A stretch of DNA of 64,000 bases from Streptomyces clavifer (GCA_014651175.1 BMWJ01000002.1:496001-560000), one strand, 5' to 3'; shown: positions 33,803-42,850, counted from the first letter of the stretch. Translations and numbers: made by a program. The notes: generated by a model from the letters alone, not told the origin.

Positions 33803-35769
33803 AGGGCGCTCCCTTCGAGCTGTGCGGTGGCCTCGGAGGGGTGGTGGCAGGCGAAGCCGTGGTCCTGCGTGGTGCCGCGTTCCGCGAGTGCCGGTGTGGT
33901 GCTGCGGCACAGATCGGTCGCGGCGGCGCAGCGTGAGGCGAAGCGGCAGCCCGCTCCGAAGCCCTGGGGTGCCGGGACGACCCCCCTGATCTGGTGCAGT
34001 CGGTCGGCGCCCGCCTCCAGGGAGACGACGGAGCCGAGGAGGCCCCGGCTGTAGTGGTGGGCGGGGTCGGTGAGGACGGACCGGGTGTCTCCGACCTCGG
34101 CGAGGCGGCCCGCGTACATCACGGCCACCCGGTGCGAGAGGTCGCCGACCAGGGCGAGGTCGTGGGAGACCAGGACCATGGCGAAGCCCAGCTCGTCGCG
34201 GAGCCGGATGAGGAGCTCGACGACCTGGGCCTGGACGGTGACGTCGAGGGCGGTGGTCGGTTCGTCGGCGATCAGCAGCCGGGGGCTGCGGGAGAGTGCC
34301 ATGGCGATGAGGACGCGCTGGCGCTGACCGCCGGAGAGCTCGTGCGGGTAGCTGCGCAGGGTGCGTTCGGGTGAGAGGCCGACGAGGTCGAGCAGTTCGG
34401 CCGGGGTCTTCGTACCGCCGCGCGAGGTCAGCTGCCTGAGCTGGGTCCCGACGAGTACGGAGGGGTTGAGCGAGGAGAGCGCGTCCTGGTAGACCATCGC
34501 GATCTCGGGGCCCATCAAGGCGCGGCGCTCCTTCGGCGGGAGCTCGAGGAGGTTCCGGCCCTGGTAGAGGATCTCGCCGCTGACCTCGGCGTTGCGGGCG
34601 AGGAGCCCCATGACGGCGAGGCTGGTGATGGACTTGCCGCAGCCGGACTCGCCGACCAGGCCGAGTGTTTCGCCCTCGTGGACGGTGAAGTCCAGCGAGT
34701 CGACGACGGGGATGTCGCCGTAGCGGTCGGGGAAGCGGATCGCCAGGTCGCGCACGACGAGGAGTTCGGCGGCGTCCTCGGGTACCGGGGTGACGGCGGG
34801 CCCGGTGGCGTTGATGTGCCGGGCGAGCTCGGCGAGGGCGGCGTCGACGTCCACGGTGGAGGCGGCCTCGACGGGGTCCGGTGCCGTGGTCCTGGTGGTG
34901 TCGACGGCGGCGCGGGCGCTCTTGGGCGCGGCGGAGGCGTCGGTGAGCCCTTCGGAGAGGATGTTGAGGGCGAGGACCGTGATCAGGAGGGCCAGGCCGG
35001 GGAAGAACGTGGCCCACCAGCCGCCGGCGAGGAGGATCTGCCGGCCGTAGGCGAGGACGCTGCCCCAGCTGGGGTCGGGGTCCTGCACTCCGGCTCCGAT
35101 GAAGGAGAGGCTGGCCTCGAAGATGATCGCCTCGGCGACCATGACGGTGGCGAACACCATGACCGGTGCCATGCAGTTGACGGCGACGTGACGGATCACG
35201 ATGTAGCCGCGCCGGGCGCCGATGACCTTCTCGGCGGCCACGTAGTCCTCGCCGTACTGGGAGAGCACGTTGGCGCGTACGACGCGGGCGAGTGACGGGG
35301 TGTAGACGAAGGCGATGGTGAAGATGATCACCGGAACGCTGGTGCCGAAGACCGCGACGAGGACGGCTGCCAGGGCGATCGGCGGGAACGACATCACGAT
35401 GTCGAGGGTGCGCATGACGGACTCGTCGCCGAGCTTGCGCGAGGTGGCGGCGAGCGAGCCGAGGACGGCGCCGGCGACCAGGGCCACGGCGGTCGCGCCG
35501 AGGCCGATGACCAGCGAGTAGCGCGAGCCGTGGACGACGCGGGCGAACACGTCGCGGCCCGCCCGGTCGGTGCCGAACCAGTGTTCGGCGCCGGGGGGCT
35601 GCACGGGGGTGCCGGTGGTCAGCGGGTCCTGGGTGAGCAGCGGGGCGAGGACGGCGCCGAGGAGGACGACGACCAGGACGCCGAGTGCGACGCGGGAGGT
35701 GGCCGGGAGGGCGCGGAAGGCGATGCCCGGTCGGGAGAGTGTGGTGGCCAGACGGCCCGTGGCGAACAT
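33799..35769 (-). CDS. ABC transporter fused permease (DppC-type) and ATP-binding protein
   Basis: A 656-residue natural fusion. Residues 1-280 form a DppC-type permease with five to six membrane helices, the HWFGTDRAGRDVFARV start motif and the EAA loop (EDYVAAEKVIGARRGYIVIR). A ~60-residue linker follows. Residues 340-656 form an ATPase: Walker A GLVGESGCGKSIT, signature LSGGQRQRVLIAMAL, Walker B LLIADEPTTALD, and a C-terminal CRFASRCAAATDLC segment. The same fused layout is recalled for sialic-acid ABC importers (C. glutamicum SiaEFGI, H. ducreyi SatABCD). ATG at 35769 is 1 bp from the preceding gene. Confidence 0.93.
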   Translation of the reverse strand: MFATGRLATTLSRPGIAFRALPATSRVALGVLVVVLLGAVLAPLLTQDPLTTGTPVQPPGAEHWFGTDRAGRDVFARVVHGSRYSLVIGLGATAVALVAGAVLGSLAATSRKLGDESVMRTLDIVMSFPPIALAAVLVAVFGTSVPVIIFTIAFVYTPSLARVVRANVLSQYGEDYVAAEKVIGARRGYIVIRHVAVNCMAPVMVFATVMVAEAIIFEASLSFIGAGVQDPDPSWGSVLAYGRQILLAGGWWATFFPGLALLITVLALNILSEGLTDASAAPKSARAAVDTTRTTAPDPVEAASTVDVDAALAELARHINATGPAVTPVPEDAAELLVVRDLAIRFPDRYGDIPVVDSLDFTVHEGETLGLVGESGCGKSITSLAVMGLLARNAEVSGEILYQGRNLLELPPKERRALMGPEIAMVYQDALSSLNPSVLVGTQLRQLTSRGGTKTPAELLDLVGLSPERTLRSYPHELSGGQRQRVLIAMALSRSPRLLIADEPTTALDVTVQAQVVELLIRLRDELGFAMVLVSHDLALVGDLSHRVAVMYAGRLAEVGDTRSVLTDPAHHYSRGLLGSVVSLEAGADRLHQIRGVVPAPQGFGAGCRFASRCAAATDLCRSTTPALAERGTTQDHGFACHHPSEATAQLEGSAL

Positions 35770-35770
35770 G

Positions 35771-36721
35771 TCACACCGTCCTGATGCGCGGGTTGACGAG
35801 CAGATAGAGCAGGTCGACGACGACGTTGACCACCAGGAAGGCGATGGCGATGGTCAGTACGGTGCCCTGGACCAGGGCGACGTCGCCGCCGGTGACACCT
35901 TCGAGGATGAGCTTTCCCATGCCGGGCAGGTCGAAGATGGCCTCGATGACCACGGCGCCGCTGAGCAGGTAGCCGACTTTGACGCCGAGCACCGTGAGCG
36001 GGGTGACGAGCGCGTTGCGGAGCACCGAGCGGACCACGAGGAACACCGGCAGGCCGTTGCCGCGGGCGGTGCGGACGTAGTCGCGGTCGAGCTCGGCGAC
36101 CATCGACGTCCGTACGAGGCGGGCGAGCGAGGCCGCGACGGGCACCGCGAGCGAGAAGGCGGGCAGGGCCATGGTGGTGAGCCAGCCGCTGAACGAGTCG
36201 GCGGGGTTGGTGTATCCGCCGGTCGGGAAGATGCGGACGTTCAGCGCGAACTGCTGGATGAGCAGGACGCCCAGCCAGAAGGACGGGATGGCGACCCCGG
36301 CCATGGAGAACACCCGGAACAGCTGGTCGGGCCAGCGGTCGCGGTACATCGCGCCCAGGACGCCGGAGACGACGGCGAGGACGACCGCGAGGAGCAGGCC
36401 GAGGAAGGTCAGCTGGAGGGTGAGCGGGAAGGCGGCGGTGATGCGGTCGATGACGGGCTGGCTGGGCGGGACGGTCATCCCGAGGTCGAAGTGGAGGAGC
36501 TGGCCGAGGAAGTCGAAGTACCGCACGGGCAGCGGGTCGTTGAGCCCGTTGGCCTCGGCGAAGGCCGCTCGGGCCTCGGGGGTGGCGCTCTCCCCGAGCG
36601 CGTTGAAGGCCGGGTCGACCGGCGAGAACTGGAGCACCACGAAGACCAGCAGCGCGATACCGAGGATCATCACCGGCATCATCGCGACGCGGCGCAGCGC
36701 GAGCCGGAGAAAAGCAACCAT
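35771..36721 (-). CDS. ABC transporter permease (DppB-type)
   Basis: A 316-residue inner-membrane permease with about six helices. Family signs: N-terminal LALRRVAMMPVMILGIALLV, and the EAA loop region around DRDYVRTARGNGLPVFLVVR. The C-terminal SGAVVIEAIFDLPGMGKL and VNPRIR are typical of DppB/OppB. ATG at 36721. It pairs with the DppC half of the next gene to form the translocation path. Second gene of the importer operon, 74 bp after the binding-protein gene. Confidence 0.92.
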   Translation of the reverse strand: MVAFLRLALRRVAMMPVMILGIALLVFVVLQFSPVDPAFNALGESATPEARAAFAEANGLNDPLPVRYFDFLGQLLHFDLGMTVPPSQPVIDRITAAFPLTLQLTFLGLLLAVVLAVVSGVLGAMYRDRWPDQLFRVFSMAGVAIPSFWLGVLLIQQFALNVRIFPTGGYTNPADSFSGWLTTMALPAFSLAVPVAASLARLVRTSMVAELDRDYVRTARGNGLPVFLVVRSVLRNALVTPLTVLGVKVGYLLSGAVVIEAIFDLPGMGKLILEGVTGGDVALVQGTVLTIAIAFLVVNVVVDLLYLLVNPRIRTV

Positions 36722-36795
36722 CGTCGGGTTCCTTGCGATTGGGCGGACGGCCGGTCCGGGCCGCCGGGAGGGCGGCGGCCCGGACCGGCGGGGGG

Positions 36796-38391
36796 TCAGG
36801 CGCGGCCGACGTCCACGAAGGACAGGCCCGTGGTGGGCAGCGGCTCGAAGCCGGACAGCGTCTTCTCGTCCCAGGCGGTGGGCAGCTTGCGGTGCAGGAT
36901 CGGGTAGAGCGCGGCCTCGTCGGCGACCAGGTCGGTGACCTGGCCCCAGAGCTGCTTGCGCGTCGTCTCGTCGGCGGCCTGTGCGGCCTTGTCGAGGGTC
37001 TGCCTGACCTGCTTGTACGCGGCGGACCCGGCCCATCCGTAGCGCTTCTCCGGCCAGAAGCCGTAGTAGAACCAGCGCATCAGGAGGTCGGCGTCGTTGC
37101 CGAAGACGGACGGGTCGCCGGGCGCCACGAGTACCTCGAAGTCGCCGCTGTCGATCTTGGCGTACTGGGCCGGGGACTGGGCGATGTCGAGGGTGACCTC
37201 CACGCCGGCCGCGGCCCAGCTCTCCTTGAGCAGCGGGGCGATGTCCTTGACCCAGCCGGTGTCCGTGGTCAGGACGGTGAAGGAGAGGTTCTTGACGCCG
37301 GCCTCGGCGAGCAGCTTCTTCGCCCTGGCCACGTCGTGCGTGTAGACGGTGGAGGCCTCGTGGTAGTCCGGATGGGTCTTCGGAACGTAGCCGGTGGCGG
37401 CTGCCGCGTTGCCGACCATCGCGGTGGAGATGATCTTCTCGGTGTCCAGGGCGTAGTGCAGGGCCTGGCGGACCCGCTTGTCGGCGAACCGCTTGTCGGC
37501 GGTGTTGAACATCAGGAAGAGCAGGCCGAAGGACTGTACGGACTCCGTCTTCGTGGTGGCGGAGAGCCGCTTCACGTCGATGTACGGGACGTCCTCGATG
37601 GCCTGGACGCGGCCGGACTCCATGGCGCTGACGCGGGCGGACTGGTCCGACATCAGGCGCCAGACCATCTTCTTGGCCTTGGCCGGGTGCGGGCCGTTGT
37701 ACTTGTCGTACTTCTCGAAGACAATCTTGTCCTCGCGGGTCGCCTCGATGAATTTGTACGGCCCGGAGCCGACCGGCTTGGCGTCGAATCCCTTGACGTC
37801 CGCCTCGACGATCTTCTTCGGCACGATGCGGGCGACCGCGATGCGGGAGGGGAAGAGCGCGAAGGCGTACGTGAGCTTGAACTCGACCGTCTTCGCGTCG
37901 ACGGCGGTGATCGTGTCGATGAAGGGGACGAACTGCGCCATCAGCGACGCGTTCTTCTCGTCGAGGATGCGTTCGAAGCTGAACACGACGTCCTCGGCGG
38001 TGACCGGCGATCCGTCGTGGAACGTCGCACCGTCGCGGAGGGTGGCCCGGTAGGTGGTGGCGTTGATCTTCTTGGGCATCTCGGTCGCGAGCGCGGGGCG
38101 GGCCACCAGGGTGGCCGGATCGAGATCGACGAGGCCCTCGAATATGTGCATGTTGGCGGCGTACGGGGTCGCACCCGAGGTGATCATCGGGTCGAATCCG
38201 GTCGACAGGGGGTACGACAGACCGGCCTCGATGGTGCCGTTGGCGTCGCCCTCGCCCGCCGCGCCGTCCGCGGTCGAGGTCGGCCCGCCGCAGGCGGAGA
38301 GGCTCGCCGTCAGGGCGGCGGCCGCGCCGAGGGCACTGGTGTATCGCAGGAAGGTGCGGCGCTCGACGCCGGCTGGCCTCAGCTCGGGCAC
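36796..38391 (-). CDS. ABC transporter solute-binding lipoprotein, family 5
   Basis: A 531-residue extracytoplasmic binding protein (SBP_bac_5). The N-terminus has a twin-Arg-type lipoprotein signal: VERRTFLRYTSALGAAAALT, then lipobox LSAC. The mature protein shows family features such as IFEGLVDLDPAT, ATFHDGSPVTAEDVVFSFER and KPVGSGPYKFIE. The GTG at 38391 is chosen because GGAGG lies 4-5 nt upstream. First gene of the importer operon. The nan-type operator (38476) lies 85 bp upstream, just after a TTGTCA-N16-TATCAA promoter. The ligand is inferred to be sialic acid from the nanA gene in the operon; the family by itself would suggest peptides. Confidence 0.9.
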   Translation of the reverse strand: MPELRPAGVERRTFLRYTSALGAAAALTASLSACGGPTSTADGAAGEGDANGTIEAGLSYPLSTGFDPMITSGATPYAANMHIFEGLVDLDPATLVARPALATEMPKKINATTYRATLRDGATFHDGSPVTAEDVVFSFERILDEKNASLMAQFVPFIDTITAVDAKTVEFKLTYAFALFPSRIAVARIVPKKIVEADVKGFDAKPVGSGPYKFIEATREDKIVFEKYDKYNGPHPAKAKKMVWRLMSDQSARVSAMESGRVQAIEDVPYIDVKRLSATTKTESVQSFGLLFLMFNTADKRFADKRVRQALHYALDTEKIISTAMVGNAAAATGYVPKTHPDYHEASTVYTHDVARAKKLLAEAGVKNLSFTVLTTDTGWVKDIAPLLKESWAAAGVEVTLDIAQSPAQYAKIDSGDFEVLVAPGDPSVFGNDADLLMRWFYYGFWPEKRYGWAGSAAYKQVRQTLDKAAQAADETTRKQLWGQVTDLVADEAALYPILHRKLPTAWDEKTLSGFEPLPTTGLSFVDVGRA

Positions 38392-38475
38392 GGGTCCTCC
38401 AAGGGACGTTGAGGGAGCGGGATGGGACTGGACGGGGTGCCGCTCGGTGATCGCGAGGGACTTCCGATCACCGAG

Positions 38476-38494
38476 CATCAGACGTCAGATGTCT
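38476..38494 (-). promoter_or_regulatory. Shared nan operator, site 1 (importer operon)
   Basis: Reads AGACATCTGACGTCTGATG on the minus strand, within the larger dyad CATCAGAC-N7-GTCTGATG (38476-38498). It lies directly after the candidate -10 (38506-38501). It matches sites 2 and 3 at most positions (consensus RGACATCWKACGTCTSMTG). Confidence 0.78.
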
Positions 38495-38560
38495 GATGCC
38501 TTGATAGCGTGGGAACGTAGCTTGACAATCGAGAGGGGTCAAGAGGTGGGGAGTTCACAT

Positions 38561-39292
38561 ATGTCCGGCATCCGGTCCGGCCGGACGCTTCTCCGGCAGG
38601 AAGTCGTGGAGGGCATCAAGCGCTACATCCTGGAGAAGCGGCTGCGTCCGGGCGACCCTCTGCCCACGGAGCCCGCGCTGTGCGAGGCGCTCGGAGCGAG
38701 CCGTTCCAGCGTCCGCGAGGCGGTCAAGATCCTGCACGCCCTCGACATCGTCGAGGTGCGCCACGGGCACGGCACCTATGTGGGCCGACTGAGCATGTCA
38801 GCCCTGGTGGAGAGCCTCACGTTCCGCGGGCTCCTCTCCCCCGACGACGACTTCCAGGTGATGGCCGACCTGGTCGACGTGCGCGAACTCTTCGAGCGCG
38901 GCATGGCCGATCGGATCCTCTCGTCGCTCACCCCGGAGCAGCACGACCGGCTGGACGGCCTGGTGGCCACCATGCGCGAGACCGGGGCCGGCGACGGCGA
39001 CGGCTTCGTGGCAGCCGACCGGGCCTTCCACGCCCTGCTCGTGGCCCCGCTCGGCAACGACCTGATCGGCCAGCTCACGATGGCCTTCTGGGACGTGTAC
39101 ACGATCGTGGCGCCTCATCTCGACGGGTTCACGCACGCCGACGAGACGGCGACGATCGCCGCCCACCAGAACATCGTGGACGCCGCACGGGCCGGTGACA
39201 CCACCGCCTTCCTGAAGGCGATCGGCGAGCACTACTCCCCGGTCAGACGGCGGATCGCCGAAGCCCGGGCGCGCAACGGCATCACTCCCTGA
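38561..39292 (+). CDS. FadR-type GntR regulator of the nan cluster (copy 1)
   Basis: A 243-residue regulator. The GntR winged helix is GIKRYILEKRLRPGDPLPTE, ASRSSVREAVKILHALDIVE, and the wing VRHGHGTYVG. The FCD domain carries the ligand/metal pattern DVRELFERG, DRAFHALLV and AAHQNIVDAAR. It is read divergently from the importer operon, with the palindromic operator in the shared spacer, so local autoregulation and repression are likely. A NanR-like role is inferred from context. ATG at 38561 follows GGGGAG. Similar in layout to the second regulator at 42124. A strong terminator follows. Confidence 0.88.
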   Translation: MSGIRSGRTLLRQEVVEGIKRYILEKRLRPGDPLPTEPALCEALGASRSSVREAVKILHALDIVEVRHGHGTYVGRLSMSALVESLTFRGLLSPDDDFQVMADLVDVRELFERGMADRILSSLTPEQHDRLDGLVATMRETGAGDGDGFVAADRAFHALLVAPLGNDLIGQLTMAFWDVYTIVAPHLDGFTHADETATIAAHQNIVDAARAGDTTAFLKAIGEHYSPVRRRIAEARARNGITP

Positions 39293-39314
39293 CCTCCTCC
39301 ACCGCCCCCACGTC

Positions 39315-39359
39315 CCGGCCGGGGCGGACCTCCGTCCGCACGGGGCCCGCCCCGGCCGG
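39315..39359 (+). terminator. Terminator after the first nan regulator
   Basis: A perfect 13-bp GC stem (CCGGCCGGGGCGG/CCGCCCCGGCCGG) with a 19-nt loop, ending 4 bp before the -35 of the esterase promoter. Confidence 0.82.
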
Positions 39360-39363
39360 CCCC

Positions 39364-39393
39364 TTGACGACCGGCCGCAGCGATCCCTAAGGT
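39364..39393 (+). promoter_or_regulatory. Promoter of the esterase gene
   Basis: TTGACG (39364-39369), an 18-bp spacer, then TAAGGT (39388-39393). The operator site 2 begins 13 bp downstream. The nanA copy 2 promoter has the same elements and layout. Confidence 0.65.
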
Positions 39394-39406
39394 CCGTTTA
39401 CCCCCA

Positions 39407-39425
39407 GGACATCAGACGTCTCCTG
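39407..39425 (+). promoter_or_regulatory. Shared nan operator, site 2 (esterase)
   Basis: GGACATCAGACGTCTCCTG, positioned over or just after the predicted transcription start, where a repressor would block initiation. It contains the palindrome AGACGTCT. Confidence 0.78.
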
Positions 39426-39460
39426 TCCTGTCGCGTTCCGACCTCCAGGAAGGCACCGCC

Positions 39461-40462
39461 ATGCCGTCGGCCGATCTCCCGCTCCCGGACTGCCGCGCCT
39501 TCCGGCCCGAGCTGCCGGTGCCCGTCGACTTCGACTCGTTCTGGGCGCGAACCCTGGGCGACGTGCCACCCGGAGGCCGGGACAAGCCCGGTGTCACCCT
39601 CGTCGACACCGGGCTCACCCAGGTACGCACCTACGACGTGGCCTTCGCGGGCCACGGCGGGCAGACCGTACGCGGCTGGCTGCGGATGCCCACCGGGGCC
39701 ACCGAACCGCTCGGCTGCGTCATCGAGTTCCTCGGCTACGGCCGTGGCCGGGGGCCGGCGCACCAGGACTTGTTGTGGGCCTGCGCGGGATACGCCCACC
39801 TGGTCATGGACACCCGCGGGCAGGGCTGGTCGGCCGCGTCCGGAGCGACGGCGGACCCGGATCCCGGGGCCGCCGGGGCGGTCCCGGGCTTCGCGACGCG
39901 CGGCATCGAGAGTCCGGACACCTACTACTACCGACGGGTGTTCGTCGACGCGGTCCGCTGCGTCGAGATGATGCGCGGGCACCCCGAGATCGATCCGGCC
40001 CGCGTGGTCGTGACCGGGATCAGCCAGGGCGGCGGCATCGCGCTGGCGGTCGCCGGGCTGGTTCCGGGACTGGCCGGAGTGATGCCGGACGTGCCGTTCC
40101 TGTGCAACATCCCCCGCGGGGCGCGGGTCGGCGGGCTGCCGCCGTACACCGAGATCGCCTCCTACCTGCGGCTCCACCACGACCGCACCGACATGGTGTT
40201 CCGCACCCTGTCCTACTTCGACGCGGCCCTGCACGCCGCCCGGGCCACCGCGCCCGCACTGTTCTCCATCGCGATGATGGACGAGATCTGCCCGCCCTCC
40301 ACGTGCTTCACGGCCTACAACCACTACGCGGGGCCCAAGGACCTCCGCGTCTACGAGTTCAACGGGCACGAGGGCGGCGGCGAACGCCACCGTGCGGAGC
40401 AGCTGGCCTGGGTGCGTTCCCTGTTCGCCGGCCTGTCGGCCGGGCGGACCGCCACCTCCTGA
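39461..40462 (+). CDS. CE7-type acetyl esterase (acetylxylan esterase/cephalosporin deacetylase family)
   Basis: A 333-residue cytoplasmic alpha/beta-hydrolase of the AXE1 family. Visible motifs: the family RGQG (DTRGQGWS), nucleophile Ser in GISQGGGIAL, acid Asp in IAMMDEICPPST, and catalytic His in FNGHEGGG. These enzymes remove O-acetyl groups from small sugars. Here it carries the nan-type operator and lies between sialic-acid genes, so de-O-acetylation of imported sialic acids is a reasonable inference; the family name alone would suggest xylo-oligosaccharides. ATG at 39461 follows AGGAAGG. Confidence 0.9.
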   Translation: MPSADLPLPDCRAFRPELPVPVDFDSFWARTLGDVPPGGRDKPGVTLVDTGLTQVRTYDVAFAGHGGQTVRGWLRMPTGATEPLGCVIEFLGYGRGRGPAHQDLLWACAGYAHLVMDTRGQGWSAASGATADPDPGAAGAVPGFATRGIESPDTYYYRRVFVDAVRCVEMMRGHPEIDPARVVVTGISQGGGIALAVAGLVPGLAGVMPDVPFLCNIPRGARVGGLPPYTEIASYLRLHHDRTDMVFRTLSYFDAALHAARATAPALFSIAMMDEICPPSTCFTAYNHYAGPKDLRVYEFNGHEGGGERHRAEQLAWVRSLFAGLSAGRTATS

Positions 40463-40543
40463 CGGAGGGCCGGCTCCTCGATCGACACCGGGTGCGCGCC
40501 CGTTGCACGCGTCGGCCCGTCGCGCCGCCCCCCTCTCCGCACC

Positions 40544-40765
40544 ATGGACGTGGCCCGCAGTGCCGGGACCCTCGACCTCGCGGTGCCCGGCGGCTGGACG
40601 GCCGAGCGGGTGGCGTTCCCCGCGACGCGGCCGGGTGAGGGCGCGAACATCAAGGTCCCGGTCACCGTCCCGGCCGGCGCCTCCGGGGACGCCGGGCTCA
40701 CCGCGACCTACAGGTCCGACGGCAAGCAGGCCTCCGGCAGCCGGACGGTGACCGTGACGCCGTGA
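40544..40765 (+). pseudogene. NEW3-like C-terminal domain remnant
   Basis: A 73-codon frame whose product (LDLAVPGGWTAERVAFPAT to VTVPAGASGDAGLTATYRSD, ending TVTVTP) reads like the last beta-sandwich of a NEW3/NPCBM-associated domain found at the end of secreted glycosidases. There is no signal peptide, no ribosome site before the ATG and no catalytic domain upstream. It is most likely the 3' stub of a deleted glycosidase gene. In a sialic-acid cluster, a lost sialidase is one candidate. Confidence 0.6.
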
Positions 40766-40862
40766 CACCCGGTCCCGGAGGAGGTGTTGCGCCCCCGGTC
40801 CCGCCGGACCGGCTGCGACGATGGGGACGGCATCTCCCGGTACGAGGACAGGTGGCAGGGGC

Positions 40863-42035
40863 ATGGCGGCGACAGGGTTACGGATGGGTGTGGTCGGCGG
40901 CAGCATCGCCGGGTGCGCGATGGCGATCGCGGGGACCCGGGCGGGCGCCGACGTCACCGTGTACGAGCGGAGCGACGGCGAGCTGCAGGACCGCGGCCTC
41001 GGAATCGTCGTCCCGCCCGCCCTGCACGGAGAGCTCGTCGCCCTCGGCTATCTGGACGCCGCGATGCCGACGGCCCCGGTCACCGAGCACGTCTGGCTGA
41101 CCCGCTCGCCGGGGCGCGGCCGGACCCGTGAGATCGCCCGGCAGCCGAGCCCGGTCACCCCGTGCAACTGGGGGCGGCTGTGGCAGTCGTTGCGGGAGAA
41201 CGCCGGCGGCGCCCGCCATCACCGGGGGCGGCCCGTCGTCTCCGTCGAGCGGGCTGCCGCGGGCGGCGCCCTGGTCCGTACGGCGGCCGGCGAGGCGGTG
41301 TACGACATCGTCGTGGGGGCCGACGGGCACCGCTCGTTGACCCGGCAGGCGATCGCACCGGGGCTGCGGCCCTCACCGGCCGGGTACCTGGTGTGGCGCG
41401 GCACGATCCCGATGAGCGTCGTGGCGGGCGCCCCGCGGCAGCTGGAGCTGCTGCGGAAGGCATGGATCACCCTGGGTTTCCCCGGCGGACACGGCATCTT
41501 CTACCTCATCCCGGGCGTGGCCGGGACCGATCCGGACGACCGGCTGCTGGCCTACGCGATCTACTTCCGCGGGCCCACCGGGGCGGGGGACCCCGCGCCC
41601 CACGTGCGGGAGATCGCCGAGGAGCACTTCCCGGACGAGTGGGCCGACATCGTGGCCCGGGGCGAGCACGCCTCTCTGGTGTGCCACCCGGTCACCGACC
41701 TGCACGCCCCGCGCGCGGCGGATCCGCCGTTCGTGCTCGCCGGTGACGCGGCGGGCATCACCCGGCCCCACACCGCCAGCGGGGCGGTCAAGGCACTCCA
41801 GGACGCGCTCTGCCTGGAGGGGGCACTGGGCGCCTGCGCGTCACCGGCCGAGGCCCTGCTGCGTTACGGGACCGAACGCACCGCCGAGGGATCCAGGCTG
41901 GTGGAGCTGGGGCGTCGGCTGGGTGCGGCGCAGGTGGAGCGGACTCCCGACTGGGGTGCGATGGGGCAGGCGGAGGTGGACGCCTGGTTCCGCGCCGCAC
42001 TGGCCGGGACGAAGAGCTATCTGTACGAGGGCTGA
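40863..42035 (+). CDS. FAD-dependent monooxygenase (PHBH-like)
   Basis: A 390-residue flavoprotein. The Rossmann FAD motif is MGVVGGSIAGCAMAIAGTRA. The second FAD region is GADGHRSLTRQAI, and the GD motif is VLAGDAAGITRPHTASGAVK. The fold fits aromatic hydroxylase-type FAD monooxygenases (HpxO-like group). The ATG at 40863 has AGGGG close upstream; an in-frame ATG at 40821 is possible. It sits between the NEW3 remnant and the second regulator, with no operator of the nan type, so it may not belong to the sialic-acid pathway. Substrate unknown. Confidence 0.82.
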   Translation: MAATGLRMGVVGGSIAGCAMAIAGTRAGADVTVYERSDGELQDRGLGIVVPPALHGELVALGYLDAAMPTAPVTEHVWLTRSPGRGRTREIARQPSPVTPCNWGRLWQSLRENAGGARHHRGRPVVSVERAAAGGALVRTAAGEAVYDIVVGADGHRSLTRQAIAPGLRPSPAGYLVWRGTIPMSVVAGAPRQLELLRKAWITLGFPGGHGIFYLIPGVAGTDPDDRLLAYAIYFRGPTGAGDPAPHVREIAEEHFPDEWADIVARGEHASLVCHPVTDLHAPRAADPPFVLAGDAAGITRPHTASGAVKALQDALCLEGALGACASPAEALLRYGTERTAEGSRLVELGRRLGAAQVERTPDWGAMGQAEVDAWFRAALAGTKSYLYEG

Positions 42036-42123
42036 GGCCGCCGCCGGCCTGCGGCGCCCGGGCCGCGCCGGCACCCCGCCGGGCAGGCAGGACGCACCCG
42101 GGACCGGTGCGCCCGAGGACGCG

Positions 42124-42813
42124 TCAGCCCTCGGCCCCCAGCCGGGCGCGGACACCGTCGAAATGGGTGCGCATCGCGCGGACCGCGCGCGCACCGTCGG
42201 CCGCCGCGACCGCCTCAGCGATCTCGTGGTGCTGGGCGACGGTGGTCGCCGGGTCCTGGTGGCCGTCGTCGAGGTCCTCACGCACCTGGTCCATGGCCGC
42301 CCAGAACGCGTCCAGCACCTCGCTGAGCAGGTGGTTGTCGAGTGAGGCGTAGAGCGCGAGGTGGAAGGCCCGGTCCGTGGCGCGGCCGACGCGGCCGGTG
42401 CGGGCCTCCGACTCCATGGTCGCCACCAGTTCCCGCAGCACGGCCAGGTCCTCCGCCGGAATACCGGCGGTGACTGCGCCGACCAGTCCCGCCTCCAGCG
42501 CCTCCCGCACCTTCATCAGCTCCAGGAGACCGGGCTCGCCCTGCCGGTGCCGGACGGCGGCGCGGAAGGCGAGGCCCTCCGCGAAGGGGGACAGGGAGAG
42601 CGAGCCGACGAAGGTCCCGAAGCCGCGCCGGATCTCGACCACGTTCATCGCCTGGAGCGCCTTGAGCGCCTCGCGTACGGACACCCGGCCCGCGTCGAAG
42701 AGCTCCATCAGCTCCGCCTCGGTGGGCAGCGGGTCGCCGGGGCCGAGCCGGCGCTCCAGGATGAGTTCCCTGATCCGTCGCTCGATGTCCTGAGCCATGG
42801 TGGGGCGCGCCAC
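42124..42813 (-). CDS. FadR-type GntR regulator of the nan cluster (copy 2)
   Basis: A 229-residue regulator. The winged helix is RIRELILERRLGPGDPLPTE, GRVSVREALKALQAMNVVEI, with wing RRGFGTFVG. The FCD domain includes KVREALEAGL, DRAFHLALYAS and AQHHEIAEAVAAAD. The start is GTG at 42813, supported by AGGAGG 5 nt upstream. It is divergent from nanA copy 2, with operator site 3 between them. It is closely parallel to the 38561 regulator, so the two may bind the same site, compete, or form a hierarchy. Confidence 0.88.
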   Translation of the reverse strand: MARPTMAQDIERRIRELILERRLGPGDPLPTEAELMELFDAGRVSVREALKALQAMNVVEIRRGFGTFVGSLSLSPFAEGLAFRAAVRHRQGEPGLLELMKVREALEAGLVGAVTAGIPAEDLAVLRELVATMESEARTGRVGRATDRAFHLALYASLDNHLLSEVLDAFWAAMDQVREDLDDGHQDPATTVAQHHEIAEAVAAADGARAVRAMRTHFDGVRARLGAEG

Positions 42814-42850
42814 AACGTCCTCCTGGGGTGGTGCCGGCCGCCGGTGCCTC

